Positions 27,667 to 36,955 of a stretch of DNA of 64,000 bases are shown in pieces (the stretch's first letter is position 1; each line of letters begins with the position of its first letter). The stretch lies in contig JAGKWQ010000001.1 in the NCBI GenBank assembly GCA_021151825.1, positions 124,001 to 188,000 on the forward strand, read 5' to 3'. The position numbers and the translations under genes are program-made. The DNA comes from Cellvibrionaceae bacterium. Lineage in GTDB: Bacteria; Pseudomonadota; Gammaproteobacteria; Pseudomonadales; Cellvibrionaceae. The notes under the pieces were generated by a model. That model was given only the letters and a program-made list of their open reading frames with translations. It was not told the DNA's origin and searched no databases.

Positions 27667-29237
27667 GACTGTGCCCCTTTTGAACCTTCAATTTGATTTT
27701 CACGTTTGGCGATGCGGCGCTGCAGTGAAATACGCGCATGCTTGCTATCGCTAAACGGCAGTGTTTGCGTGGCAAAGATTTGATAATCTTCGTGGCCTTT
27801 GCCCGCAATTAAAACGATATCGCCCGCTTTCGCTTGCTGGACAGCAAAATCAATTGCTTGCGCGCGATCAGCAATCACCAGGCAACCGCTCGGGCTTTTC
27901 ATACCACGCAAAATATCGGCGGCAATGCTGGATGGCTCTTCGGAGCGAGGATTGTCGTTAGTGACGATGACATAGTCACTCAAACGCTCCGCGATTTTTC
28001 CCATTTGCGGACGTTTGGTTTTATCGCGATCACCACCACAACCAAATACCGTCCAGACACGACCCGGTTTGTGTTGATGAATGGCATTTAATGTGTTTTC
28101 CAATGCATCAGGTGTGTGGGCGTAATCCACAATCACTTGAATTTCCTGCGTTATTTGATCGACAGAAATCGACTGCATACGACCCGGCGCTGGCTCAAGC
28201 TTTTCAATTAATGGAAGCATTTGGGCAAGGGTGTAACCTTGATCGCCCACACAGGCAATAACTGCCAGTAAATTGCTGATATTAAATTCACCCAACAATG
28301 GAGAATTAATTTCCGCTTCACCCCACGGGGTAACAACCTGTGCACGGGTACCTGTCGCGTGTAGTTCAATGTTTTTTGCGTAGACGTCAGCATTTTCGCG
28401 TGTGGAATAGCTAATGACTTTTACATTTTCAGGAGCTTTAGCAGGTAGCGTTTTAGTCCAATCGTCATCAAGATTGATTACTGCAGTTTTCAATCCAGGC
28501 ATCGATAAAAGTTTTGCTTTGGCGTTACCATAGCTAACCAAATCGCCGTGATAATCGAGATGATCCTGGGTTAGATTGGTAAAAATTGCGTGGGAAAATT
28601 GCACGCCTGCAACACGTTGTTGCTGCAAACTGTGCGAAGACACTTCAATCGCAATTGAACTTGCACCAGCGTTTACCAACTCGAAAAGTATGCGTTGTAA
28701 TGCAATGGGATCTGGCGTGGTTAAACCAGTGGAGATCAGCAGGCCAAGTTGTTGTGACACAGGTGCAATAGACTTTGAATCCACCAGGCCATAACCAATA
28801 GTGCCCACCACGCCGGATTTTTGTTGCAGTCCGGCCATTAATTGCGTAGCAAGCAAACTGCACGTTGTTTTGCCATTGGTACCAGTAATGCCAATCAACG
28901 GGATTTTTTTACTCGGGTCAGCAAAAAAACGGCCGGCAATATCACTTACCTGTTCGGGCAAATTTTCTACGGCGATCACCGGTACATTGCCCAGCCAATC
29001 AATGCCCTGCCAATTTTTATCGGCTTCTACAAAAATTGCAGCAACACCTGATTCAATTGCTTTGGCAATAAAATCGCGGCCATCAACTTTAATTCCCACT
29101 AATGCAATAAAGGCATCGCCCGTTTTTAATTGGCGTGAGTCCAGGCATAAATTACGCACAGCAATGTTGGCAGCATTACCCAATTCAACTTCAGGTAATA
29201 AATCTTTGAGTGCAACGAAATGATGGGAAACAGTCAT
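27663..29237 (-). CDS. murE: UDP-MurNAc-L-Ala-D-Glu--2,6-diaminopimelate ligase MurE
   Basis: 524 residues. ITGTNGKTTCSLLATQL is the ATP loop. The motif DNPRSEEP near residue 430 is the diaminopimelate-specific signature, so the cell wall is of the meso-DAP type, as expected for a Gram-negative. The ATG overlaps the ftsI stop (TAATG). Confidence 0.97.
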   Translation of the reverse strand: MTVSHHFVALKDLLPEVELGNAANIAVRNLCLDSRQLKTGDAFIALVGIKVDGRDFIAKAIESGVAAIFVEADKNWQGIDWLGNVPVIAVENLPEQVSDIAGRFFADPSKKIPLIGITGTNGKTTCSLLATQLMAGLQQKSGVVGTIGYGLVDSKSIAPVSQQLGLLISTGLTTPDPIALQRILFELVNAGASSIAIEVSSHSLQQQRVAGVQFSHAIFTNLTQDHLDYHGDLVSYGNAKAKLLSMPGLKTAVINLDDDWTKTLPAKAPENVKVISYSTRENADVYAKNIELHATGTRAQVVTPWGEAEINSPLLGEFNISNLLAVIACVGDQGYTLAQMLPLIEKLEPAPGRMQSISVDQITQEIQVIVDYAHTPDALENTLNAIHQHKPGRVWTVFGCGGDRDKTKRPQMGKIAERLSDYVIVTNDNPRSEEPSSIAADILRGMKSPSGCLVIADRAQAIDFAVQQAKAGDIVLIAGKGHEDYQIFATQTLPFSDSKHARISLQRRIAKRENQIEGSKGAQS

Positions 29238-31120
29238 TATGTGCCTGACCTCCCATTGCTCGCCATTTGGGTGACCGCAGCTTTTGTCGACGCAGTGTCC
29301 ACAGGTTCAGCAACCAGTGGAGTAGTTTCTTCCGGCTTGCCGATATTGTCAGGCGTTACTTGCAGCATACGTAGCGCATCTTCTGCTACTTTGGAAAATG
29401 CCGGTGCCGCAACGTAACCACCATTCGCCGTAACACCGGCACCTTTAGGTTCGTCGATAATAACCATCGCAACAATGCGCGGATTATCAACCGGCGCCAT
29501 ACCGATAAATGATGCGATTTGTAAATTTGAATAGCGGCCATTTACCGCCTTGAATGCGGTACCGGTTTTGCCCGCAACCGAATAAGAAATTGCTTTTGCA
29601 CGCGAACCAGTACCTTCGGCGGCAACCACTCGCTTCAGCATCTCCTTCACTTGCTCGGTGTATCGTTTTTCTACAATGCGTTGGCCTTCGGGCGGAGTAT
29701 CAACACGTAACAACGATACCGGGCGCTTGACACCACCCGACGCAATAACACCGTAGGCTTGCACCACTTGCAGCGGAGTCATTGTCATCGCATAGCCGTA
29801 AGAAATATTGGCGCGCTCAATTTTTTGGAGCGGTTTTAAAATAGGGATATTGCCAGTTCCTTCCCCCGGGAAACCTGTTCCAACCGGTTGACCTCCACCC
29901 AGACGCGCAAACATATCGCGCACAGTATTGGTTTCCAAGGCAAAAGAAATTTTGGTCATCGCAATATTGGAAGATTTGGCAATCGCCATGGAAAGATCCA
30001 TCGCACCGTAATTGCGATGATCTTTAATGGGTTTACTACCCACCATGAAATAACCGGGATTGGTATCAATCACATCTTCCGGTTTGAATTTTCCGCTCTC
30101 CAGCGCCGCGAGAATTACCCAGGGTTTTACGGTAGAACCCGGTTCGTACAAATCGGTAATTACACGATTACGCAAACCTGTGCCACGTGCGCGGGCGCGA
30201 TCATTCGGGTTGTAAGATGGCAAATTGGATATCGCCAACACTTCACCAGTGAGCACGTCCAAAATGGCGATGGAGCCTGCAACGGCCCCACTTTCTTCAA
30301 CGGCTTTTTTTAATTCGCGATGAGCGAGATATTGCAAACGCAAATCGATACTCAGCGTCAAGTTTTGCCCCGGTCGCGCCGCTTTCACCAAACGCAATTC
30401 TTTTACCGTGCGTCCGCGCAAATCTTTTAATACTTCTTTGCCACCATTTTCACCGGTTAACCATGCATCGTAAGCCAGCTCCATACCTTCCTGACCACGA
30501 TCATCTACATCCGTCATTCCCACCAAATGTGCAGCCACTTCACCAGCAGGATAGTAGCGATGGTATTCAACTTGTTCATAGACGCCGGGAATATCCAACG
30601 CAAGAATAGCTTGCGCAGCATCCGGGGACATTTGACGTTGCAAGTACATAAATTCTTTAGTGCCATAGCGCGCAAGACGGGCTTCCAATTCCGCTTTATT
30701 AGTATTGAGCGCGCGCGCTAAATCTGCCCAGCGATGTGGAGCTTGCAGTAAAATTTTTGGATTTGCCCAGAGTGTAGAGACCGGCGTGCTTACCGCGAGC
30801 GGGTCGCCATTGCGATCAGTAATTACGCCGCGATAGGCAGGGATAGTTTCGGTACGCAATGTGCGTGACTCACCCTGATCTTGCAGGAATTCGTAACCTT
30901 TATCGGCGTTAGGCAACACTTGCAGGCTGGCAACGTGAATAATGAGTACGGCAACCAGAATCACCAGTACTACGCCAACGCTATAAAAACGCCAGCGCGC
31001 CACTTTTAACGGTTTGCGATTCGGTTGCACTGCGGGGCGAGCCCTGCGCGGCTCAAATGCGGAATTGCGCTGGGGACGAATGACATCGCTGCGCGGTGAT
31101 TGATCCGAGGTGCGCTTCAT
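29237..31120 (-). CDS. ftsI: septal transpeptidase FtsI (PBP3)
   Basis: 627 residues. An Arg-rich cytoplasmic N-terminus (about 1-42) precedes one membrane segment (FYSVGVVLVILVAVLIIHVASLQV). The pedestal domain includes RGVITDRNGDPLAVS. The transpeptidase motifs are EPGSTVKP (SxxK), KSSNIA (SxN) and AGKTGTAFK (KTG). FtsI cross-links septal peptidoglycan together with FtsW. The C-terminal tail after the transpeptidase domain is about 35 residues, rich in Pro, Glu, Thr and Ala. The start overlaps ftsL (ATGA). Confidence 0.97.
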   Translation of the reverse strand: MKRTSDQSPRSDVIRPQRNSAFEPRRARPAVQPNRKPLKVARWRFYSVGVVLVILVAVLIIHVASLQVLPNADKGYEFLQDQGESRTLRTETIPAYRGVITDRNGDPLAVSTPVSTLWANPKILLQAPHRWADLARALNTNKAELEARLARYGTKEFMYLQRQMSPDAAQAILALDIPGVYEQVEYHRYYPAGEVAAHLVGMTDVDDRGQEGMELAYDAWLTGENGGKEVLKDLRGRTVKELRLVKAARPGQNLTLSIDLRLQYLAHRELKKAVEESGAVAGSIAILDVLTGEVLAISNLPSYNPNDRARARGTGLRNRVITDLYEPGSTVKPWVILAALESGKFKPEDVIDTNPGYFMVGSKPIKDHRNYGAMDLSMAIAKSSNIAMTKISFALETNTVRDMFARLGGGQPVGTGFPGEGTGNIPILKPLQKIERANISYGYAMTMTPLQVVQAYGVIASGGVKRPVSLLRVDTPPEGQRIVEKRYTEQVKEMLKRVVAAEGTGSRAKAISYSVAGKTGTAFKAVNGRYSNLQIASFIGMAPVDNPRIVAMVIIDEPKGAGVTANGGYVAAPAFSKVAEDALRMLQVTPDNIGKPEETTPLVAEPVDTASTKAAVTQMASNGRSGT

Positions 31121-31476
31121 TGGCCACCTGCCGCAGGCGCAATCGCCTTGCCTTTTTCACCGACGATTTTATTACCGGAAATCATCACCATATCTTCCGG
31201 GGTCGGAGCCATCATATTGAGCTCGGAAATTGCGGCATTTTCTACGCGACTGTAGGCCGCCCAAGTACTTTGCTCGAGCAGATATTGACCCCATTGCACT
31301 TGCAATTGAGCAGCTTCACGACGAAGGGTTTCAAGGCTGTTTACATCGCGACGTACAACTTGAGTGGTTGCAACAACAGCCAGTGCAGAAGCGATAGTAG
31401 CAACCCACAACAACGCAATCACCGCGATCACTCCGGGTGATAGCGGTTTTTGTTGTGTTGGATGGCTTCTGTTCAT
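31117..31476 (-). CDS. ftsL: cell division protein FtsL
   Basis: 119 residues from the ATG at 31476. One membrane segment (VIAVIALLWVATIASALAVVATT) is followed by a periplasmic coiled coil (RRDVNSLETLRREAAQLQVQWGQYLLEQ) and the conserved end beginning RVENAAISELNM. FtsL forms the FtsQLB complex. AGGGA lies upstream of this ATG; a TTG at 31539 would add 21 residues and cannot be excluded. Position between rsmH and ftsI is diagnostic, since FtsL is poorly conserved in sequence. Confidence 0.93.
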   Translation of the reverse strand: MNRSHPTQQKPLSPGVIAVIALLWVATIASALAVVATTQVVRRDVNSLETLRREAAQLQVQWGQYLLEQSTWAAYSRVENAAISELNMMAPTPEDMVMISGNKIVGEKGKAIAPAAGGQ

Positions 31477-31548
31477 GGAATCCCTGGGGCTTATCAGTTT
31501 TTCGGATTGATTTTTTGTGTTCTTTCTAAGGCCTAACAAAACCGGGAT

Positions 31549-32478
31549 TTACAATTTCTCCGCAACACGCATGACCGCGCTGCGCGAACGCACATTTGCA
31601 TTTACCTCGTCATCGCTCGCCTTGATTGCCTTGCCCAGCGAACGCATACGTTTATTTAATTGGTCATCGCGCACTGGCAAGCCTTTGGGTATTGGATCAC
31701 CCTGCTCCTGGCGACGAATGAAACGCTTAACGACACGATCTTCCAACGAGTGAAAACTGATCACTACCAAACGCCCACCCGGTGCAAGTACTTCAAGCGC
31801 CTGCTCCAGTACAGAATCCAGATCACCCAATTCGTTGTTCACCTGAATACGAATTGCCTGAAATGCGCGCGTCGCCGGGTGCTTACCTTTTTCCCAGGCT
31901 GGATTGGCTTCTTTAATGACTTCTGCCAAATGTTTAGTGCGCGTAAATGGTTGCTTCTGCCGTTCAGCGATCACCGCTCGCGCCATGCGTTTGGCAAAAC
32001 GCTCTTCACCGTATTCTTTCAGGACCCAGGTGATATCGTCTTCGCTGGCGGTATTCACCCAATCAGCTGCACTTTGGCCTCGGGTTTGATCCATACGCAT
32101 ATCCAGCGGACCATCCTGCATAAAGCTGAATCCGCGCTCGGCTTCATCCAATTGCGGGGAAGACACCCCCAAATCCAATAAAACACCATTTACTTTGCCG
32201 CTAAGTCCACGAGTTGCCACGAGGCTGGCCAGCTCTGCGAATGATCCGTGCGCAATGGCGAAGCGGTTGTCAGTACCAAAACGGCTATTGGCTGTTGCTA
32301 TCGCCGCCAGGTCTTTGTCGATTCCCAGCAAATGCCCGTCACTCGACAGGGATTGCAGAATCAAACCGCTATGACCGCCACGCCCGAAGGTGCCATCCAC
32401 ATAAAAACCGGAGGTATTAGTAACCAGTGCCTCTACCGCCTCATTCAAGAGCACGGTGATATGTTGTGAGTCAGACAC
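31549..32478 (-). CDS. rsmH: 16S rRNA (cytosine-1402-N4)-methyltransferase RsmH
   Basis: 309 residues. HITVLLNEAVEAL at the N-terminus, YVDGTFGRGGHS (SAM-binding), LLDLGVSSPQLDEAERGFSF and the C-terminal VISFHSLEDRVVKRF are RsmH hallmarks. It methylates the P-site region of 16S rRNA and is the second gene of the dcw cluster, 8 bases after mraZ. Confidence 0.97.
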   Translation of the reverse strand: MSDSQHITVLLNEAVEALVTNTSGFYVDGTFGRGGHSGLILQSLSSDGHLLGIDKDLAAIATANSRFGTDNRFAIAHGSFAELASLVATRGLSGKVNGVLLDLGVSSPQLDEAERGFSFMQDGPLDMRMDQTRGQSAADWVNTASEDDITWVLKEYGEERFAKRMARAVIAERQKQPFTRTKHLAEVIKEANPAWEKGKHPATRAFQAIRIQVNNELGDLDSVLEQALEVLAPGGRLVVISFHSLEDRVVKRFIRRQEQGDPIPKGLPVRDDQLNKRMRSLGKAIKASDDEVNANVRSRSAVMRVAEKL

Positions 32479-32486
32479 GCAGTTAC

Positions 32487-32927
32487 CTAGAAAGAAAGAT
32501 TTTGTAATTCGGCTGGCATTTCGCCGTCAGCGGATTGGTCCATCAGGGCATTCCAGCTGTCTTCATCCCACAGCTCTAATTTGTTGCCCAAACCAACCAG
32601 CATCAGCTTCTTATCCAGATGCGCAAATTCGCGCAGTGTGGGCGGCACAAGAACACGGCCATTCGCATCCAATTCCAGATTGACCGCCTGGCCTATAAAC
32701 CGGCGCTGGATTTTGCGAACCTGCTCATTGCCCGCAGGTAACGCCTGAACTTTGGCCAAAACAGGCTCCCATTCAGGCTCGGAGTAGACGAGTAAACAGC
32801 GTTCATACATATGAGCAGTCACCCAAATCCGCCCGGCACTGGACGCCACCAGCGAATCGCGAATGCGCGCCGGTATCGCCATGCGACCTTTTGGGTCCAT
32901 GCTGATGGAATGACTACCTGTAAACAC
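32487..32927 (-). CDS. mraZ: transcriptional regulator MraZ
   Basis: 146 residues, GTG start. It has two AbrB-like (SpoVT) swapped-hairpin halves: SMDPKGRMAIPARIRDSL near the N-terminus and ELDANGRVLVPPTLREF about 75 residues later, each with the DxxGR motif. MraZ binds repeats in front of its own operon and controls the dcw genes. The matching operator is visible 25-60 bases upstream. Confidence 0.97.
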   Translation of the reverse strand: MFTGSHSISMDPKGRMAIPARIRDSLVASSAGRIWVTAHMYERCLLVYSEPEWEPVLAKVQALPAGNEQVRKIQRRFIGQAVNLELDANGRVLVPPTLREFAHLDKKLMLVGLGNKLELWDEDSWNALMDQSADGEMPAELQNLSF

Positions 32928-32951
32928 TTTTCACCACTTGAAGGGATTAAT

Positions 32952-32986
32952 TTCCACAAAAATCCACAATTACCCACTTTTTCCCA
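32952..32986 (-). promoter_or_regulatory. MraZ operator: four TGGNN repeats with 10-bp period
   Basis: On the minus strand TGGGA (32986-32982), TGGGT (32976-32972), TGGAT (32966-32962) and TGGAA (32956-32952) follow each other every ten bases. Known MraZ operators are three or four direct TGGGN repeats separated by 5 bp. The first repeat overlaps the predicted start of transcription, so bound MraZ would block the operon. Two repeats are exact and two carry TGGA. Confidence 0.85.
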
Positions 32987-32994
32987 CGACGCTC

Positions 32995-33022
32995 ACTATA
33001 AGTCGGGGGTGTACAAAGTCAA
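32995..33022 (-). promoter_or_regulatory. sigma-70 promoter of the dcw cluster
   Basis: On the minus strand TTGACT (33022-33017), a 16-base spacer and TATAGT (33000-32995). The start of transcription would be near 32988, about 60 bases before the mraZ GTG and at the edge of the MraZ repeats. The 260 bases between this promoter and the rnpB remnant hold nothing else I can recognise. Confidence 0.8.
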
Positions 33023-33289
33023 GCAACACGGCGCGAAAATACGCACGATTTCACGGGAAAAATCAGGAAATATCGGCAAACAGGATGGGAAATCACTTAT
33101 ATCGAGCAACACAAAAACCAACTTAAACAACAAAATCAATGCAATAGAACACAAACCTAATGTAAAACATTAAGTTTCAAATTATTTTGCAGTGAAAATT
33201 CAGGATTTATAGAAGGATTCGGTCTATATCGACCTTGATAAAACGCGGAAACCACATACACAACGCAAAAAAACACACTACAGAATTAA

Positions 33290-33562
<273 letters not shown>

Positions 33563-33689
33563 GCAAATCCCGTCATGAACTGGTATTTTTTGCGCTTTAA
33601 GCTATTAATTAGTGAATATTTATTGCCTCTCTATAAGGAAAATAGACTTCACGCCCAACATTCACAATAAAAGTTCAGGAGATCCTCCC

Positions 33690-36125
33690 GTGAAAGTACG
33701 CACACATAAACTTCTGGCAATGGCGATTGCCCTGGCCCCATCATTTCCTGCATTTGCACAAGATAATTCCCCGGCACTGGAAGAAATTCTGGTTACCGCG
33801 CAAAAACGTGTGCAAAACCTGCGTGATGTGCCGGTTTCTGTTAATGCACTTTCCAGCGACAAACTGGAAAGTTCAGGCATCACCAGCATTGAGCGTGTTG
33901 CCGACTACATCCCCAGTTTCAATATGACCCAAACCGGTATCGGTACCAATATCGCCATTCGCGGCATCAGCTCCGGTGTTAACCAGGGTTTTGAGCAATC
34001 CGCCGCCCAATTTGTGGATGGCATTCACTATGGCCGCGCCCAGTTATCACGTGCGCCCTTCCTGGATCTTGAGCGCGTTGAAATATTGCGTGGCCCACAA
34101 AGTATTCTATTTGGTAAAAACTCTACTGCAGGCGCAATCAGTATCACTACTGCAAAACCGGGCGATGAGCTCGAAGCAAAGCTCACAGCCTTATATGAGC
34201 CAGAGCACGGCGAGCAAGATGTGCGCTTGGTTCTCTCCGGTCCTATTACCGACACTCTTGGTGGTCGCCTGGCAATTCTGGAGAGCAGCATCGATGGCTT
34301 TATGGAGAACACAACACTCCAGCGCGACGAATCTGGCGATAAAAACCGCGTAGTTCGCGCTACATTGCAATGGAAACCTAATGACGCATGGGATATCACC
34401 CTGAAAGCAGAAGACGGCTCATTTGACAGCGATGGCCGAAATGTTGAAGTGGTGAATGCGGTCTACAACCCTAACCCTGTTTATGACCGAGCTGGCAAAT
34501 TGGTTACGCCGGTTGCCTATAGAAACGTGCTTTCCGCCTTGACCAAAGCAAATTATTTGCTGGATACCACCCACGACTGGAAGCGCCAATCCAACGGGGA
34601 TTACAGCTACAACGATACTGAAAACGTCACCCTGACTATTGAACGGGATTTTGGCGAGCACACCCTCACCTCAGTGACGGGTTACAACGCCTACAACTAT
34701 GAGGAATTGTGTGATTGCGACTTTACTGGCGCACCAGGCTTTAACATTCTTTCCGACGAGGATTACAGCCAGGTCAGCCAGGAATTGCGCTTGGCTTCAG
34801 ATGAGGACAGAACTGTCAGTTACCTCGGCGGCCTGTTCTTCCAAAGTAGCTCACTGGATTTCCATGACTCTATTCGCGTGCCGGGCGATAGCTTTGTAGC
34901 CCAGGCCTTTACTCCACTGTTAGGGGCTTCGCTAGCCAATTTATTGCGCAATGCATCAACGGAGCGGAATTTTGAGCAGGACACCGACCTTGCCGCCGTT
35001 TTCGCCCAGGCAACCTGGAATATTACCGATGTATCGCGCCTTATCCTTGGTGCCCGTTATACAGCTGAACAGAAGGACGGTAGCCGCACCCAGTATCACA
35101 TCAGCAACACAGGCGTTACGCTACCTCAGGGCGCACCGACCGATCTTTACAACTTTATCTGGAGCCAGTTCAAAATTGATCCGCATTCGATCAATGGCGA
35201 CCGCGATGAATCAGCGCTCACACCATCCATCACCTTCCAGCAAGATATCAACAGTACTGACATGCTCTACGCCAGTTTCACAACCGGCTTTAAGTCTGGC
35301 GGTTTTGATGTGCGGGCGAACGCTGCACCCGATGAATTGGGGGGTATTTTTCAAGGTCAAACCATCCCCGCCAACGCACTCTTTCCAACCGGAAAGGTAC
35401 CGGACATTAAAGGCACCTGGGAATTTGAAGAGGAAAAAGTCAGAAACTTTGAAGTCGGCGGCAAGTTTTTATTTGCCGATGGCGGTGCTGAACTTAACGT
35501 AGCAATTTTCCGCTCCGAATTTGAGAATATGCAAACCAGCCAATTCGACGGCAGCCTCAGCTTTAACGTCACTAACGCCGGTGAAGCAGTAGTACAAGGC
35601 CTGGAGGTAGATGGCCGCTGGGCCGCTACCGATAGCGTTCTGGTCCGTGGCGGATTTGCCTACATCGACTTTGAATACACCGACTTTAAAAACTCACAGT
35701 GTTATTTTGGCCAACCAGACCCTGAAGGTGACGCCATCTGTGATGCCACGGGAAAACGCCGCGAATTTACCCCGGAATTACAAGGTAACGTGGGCGCTGA
35801 CTACACCATTAACTTCGATAATGGTTTAAAACTGGTTAGCACGCTTGATGTCATTTACAGCGATGATTACCTGACAACCCCTTCGCTGGACCCCAAATTT
35901 GAGCAAGAGGCTTATACCAAGCTCAATGCACGTATTGCACTTAGCGGCAATGGCGACAAATGGGAACTGGCGTTAATCGGTAAAAACCTGACCGATGAAT
36001 CAATCGTGTCATATGCCAACGGCTTGCCAGTAGCAACCACGCTGACCAGCGGCACCAGCTCGGGCTACTATGCATTCTACGAGCGCCCAAGAAGCGTCGC
36101 TGTTCAAGGAACCATCAAGTTTTAA
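33690..36125 (+). CDS. TonB-dependent outer-membrane receptor
   Basis: 811 residues from the GTG at 33690, which has AGGAG just upstream and gives a signal peptide (VKVRTHKLLAMAIALAPSF, cut after AFA). EEILVTAQKR after the cleavage site is the TonB box region; the plug follows (DVPVSVNALSSDKL, FVDGIHYGR, LERVEILRGPQSILFGKNSTAGAISI). The barrel ends in Phe (GTIKF), as outer-membrane proteins do. There is no N-terminal FecA-type signalling domain. The substrate is unknown; no siderophore or sugar-utilisation gene adjoins it. It lies next to the rnpB breakpoint and is followed by its own terminator, so it is a single-gene unit. A longer frame from 33612 is open but lacks a ribosome site. Confidence 0.93.
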   Translation: MKVRTHKLLAMAIALAPSFPAFAQDNSPALEEILVTAQKRVQNLRDVPVSVNALSSDKLESSGITSIERVADYIPSFNMTQTGIGTNIAIRGISSGVNQGFEQSAAQFVDGIHYGRAQLSRAPFLDLERVEILRGPQSILFGKNSTAGAISITTAKPGDELEAKLTALYEPEHGEQDVRLVLSGPITDTLGGRLAILESSIDGFMENTTLQRDESGDKNRVVRATLQWKPNDAWDITLKAEDGSFDSDGRNVEVVNAVYNPNPVYDRAGKLVTPVAYRNVLSALTKANYLLDTTHDWKRQSNGDYSYNDTENVTLTIERDFGEHTLTSVTGYNAYNYEELCDCDFTGAPGFNILSDEDYSQVSQELRLASDEDRTVSYLGGLFFQSSSLDFHDSIRVPGDSFVAQAFTPLLGASLANLLRNASTERNFEQDTDLAAVFAQATWNITDVSRLILGARYTAEQKDGSRTQYHISNTGVTLPQGAPTDLYNFIWSQFKIDPHSINGDRDESALTPSITFQQDINSTDMLYASFTTGFKSGGFDVRANAAPDELGGIFQGQTIPANALFPTGKVPDIKGTWEFEEEKVRNFEVGGKFLFADGGAELNVAIFRSEFENMQTSQFDGSLSFNVTNAGEAVVQGLEVDGRWAATDSVLVRGGFAYIDFEYTDFKNSQCYFGQPDPEGDAICDATGKRREFTPELQGNVGADYTINFDNGLKLVSTLDVIYSDDYLTTPSLDPKFEQEAYTKLNARIALSGNGDKWELALIGKNLTDESIVSYANGLPVATTLTSGTSSGYYAFYERPRSVAVQGTIKF

Positions 36126-36146
36126 AATTCCAGGCAAAACCAAAAA

Positions 36147-36169
36147 GGGGCCAATTGGCCCCTTTTTTT
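36147..36169 (+). terminator. Rho-independent terminator of the TonB receptor gene
   Basis: GGGGCCAATTGGCCCC, a perfect 16-base palindrome, is followed by seven T, 21 bases after the stop codon. Confidence 0.92.
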
Positions 36170-36350
36170 ATTGTCTTTTCTGCGCAACAACAACGGTATG
36201 TCATTCTAAAAATAGCGATATTTCACGCAAAAAAAAGGCGCCCCCATGAAGGAGCGCCTCAAAATCGGCAATGGTATTCGGTCAATACCGAGTTCAATGT
36301 ACCCCCCGGAAAAACGGCTGACAATAGCGAAAAAACCGCTATAAACAACA

Positions 36351-36364
36351 TGTAATCGATTACA
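36351..36364. promoter_or_regulatory. LacI-type operator-like palindrome
   Basis: TGTAATCGATTACA is a perfect 14-base palindrome with a central CG, the usual shape of LacI/GntR-R type operators. It lies about 230 bases after the TonB receptor and 600 bases before the EamA gene, so no obvious target gene adjoins it. Chance occurrence in AT-rich DNA is possible. Confidence 0.35.
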
Positions 36365-36656
36365 AAAACACTTTTCCACACTCCTCCCGCACACTCCGAT
36401 CTCATCATCCCTTGAAAAAATTAACCATCCTAAAAAATTTAAAATTTTAGGATTTTAATCACCATCAAAGAAAAACTCATTTCAATTAAACTTTTAAATT
36501 GAAAACATTATGAAACCATTTACAAAACAATAATAAACATAGATGAAAACGTATACATTTAAATAAAATTACAAAAAGGCAGCAATAACGTTACCAAGCA
36601 ACCCAACTTATAAGACAAATATTGAAAAACTAACGCAATACCATTAATAATAAAAA

Positions 36657-36727
36657 GGTCTCCTTTATGAGGATGATTATTGCCCCTCGTTGTTATCAGC
36701 CACTTAAGCTTTTAAGTGGCTTTTTTA
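36657..36727 (+). ncRNA. candidate short transcript (small RNA or leader peptide) with own promoter and terminator
   Basis: TTGAAA (36622-36627), a 17-base spacer and TAATAA (36645-36650) form a fair promoter. About 70 bases later GCCACTTAA and TTAAGTGGC (36699-36720) form a 9-bp stem with a 4-nt loop followed by six T, a good Rho-independent terminator. A 25-codon frame (ATG at 36667, stop at 36742) begins inside but runs through the terminator, which argues against translation. No larger gene is served by this terminator. I do not recognise the family. Confidence 0.4.
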
Positions 36728-36955
36728 TAGCAAGCATTAAGTAACTAGAAATGCATTTTTGACTATTCACGCACCAATCCACTGACACATTAACCAGTTC
36801 ACGAACGGTCACAATACCCATCGCTACCATGAGGCCAGCCTCGCCATACAATTTGTCATATTATTCACATCGAAAGGTCGCACAAGCGACTATGGTTAAT
36901 CTATGCTGTAGACCTGTCGCTTAAGTGGTTTTGGCGAAATGATTGGATTAGCTCA

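Larger units (their letters stand above)
36170..36955. other. gene-poor, AT-rich intergenic stretch
   Basis: Nearly 800 bases without a credible protein gene. It holds a hairpin at 36231-36262 (AGGCGC and GCGCCT arms, A-tract on its left, so a terminator only for the minus strand, where no gene exists), the palindrome at 36351-36364, an AT-only inverted repeat (ATCCTAAAA at 36427-36435 and its complement at 36445-36453) and the small-RNA candidate at 36657-36727. It may be the remains of a deleted gene region. Confidence 0.5.

Noticed and set aside
36231..36262. Terminator for a minus-strand gene
   Set aside because: The hairpin has its T-tract on the minus strand, but no minus-strand gene ends there. 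It is mentioned only as part of the intergenic stretch.
36667..36744. 25-codon protein gene
   Set aside because: The frame runs through the terminator stem, so a full-length message would not be made. It is reported as a small-RNA candidate.
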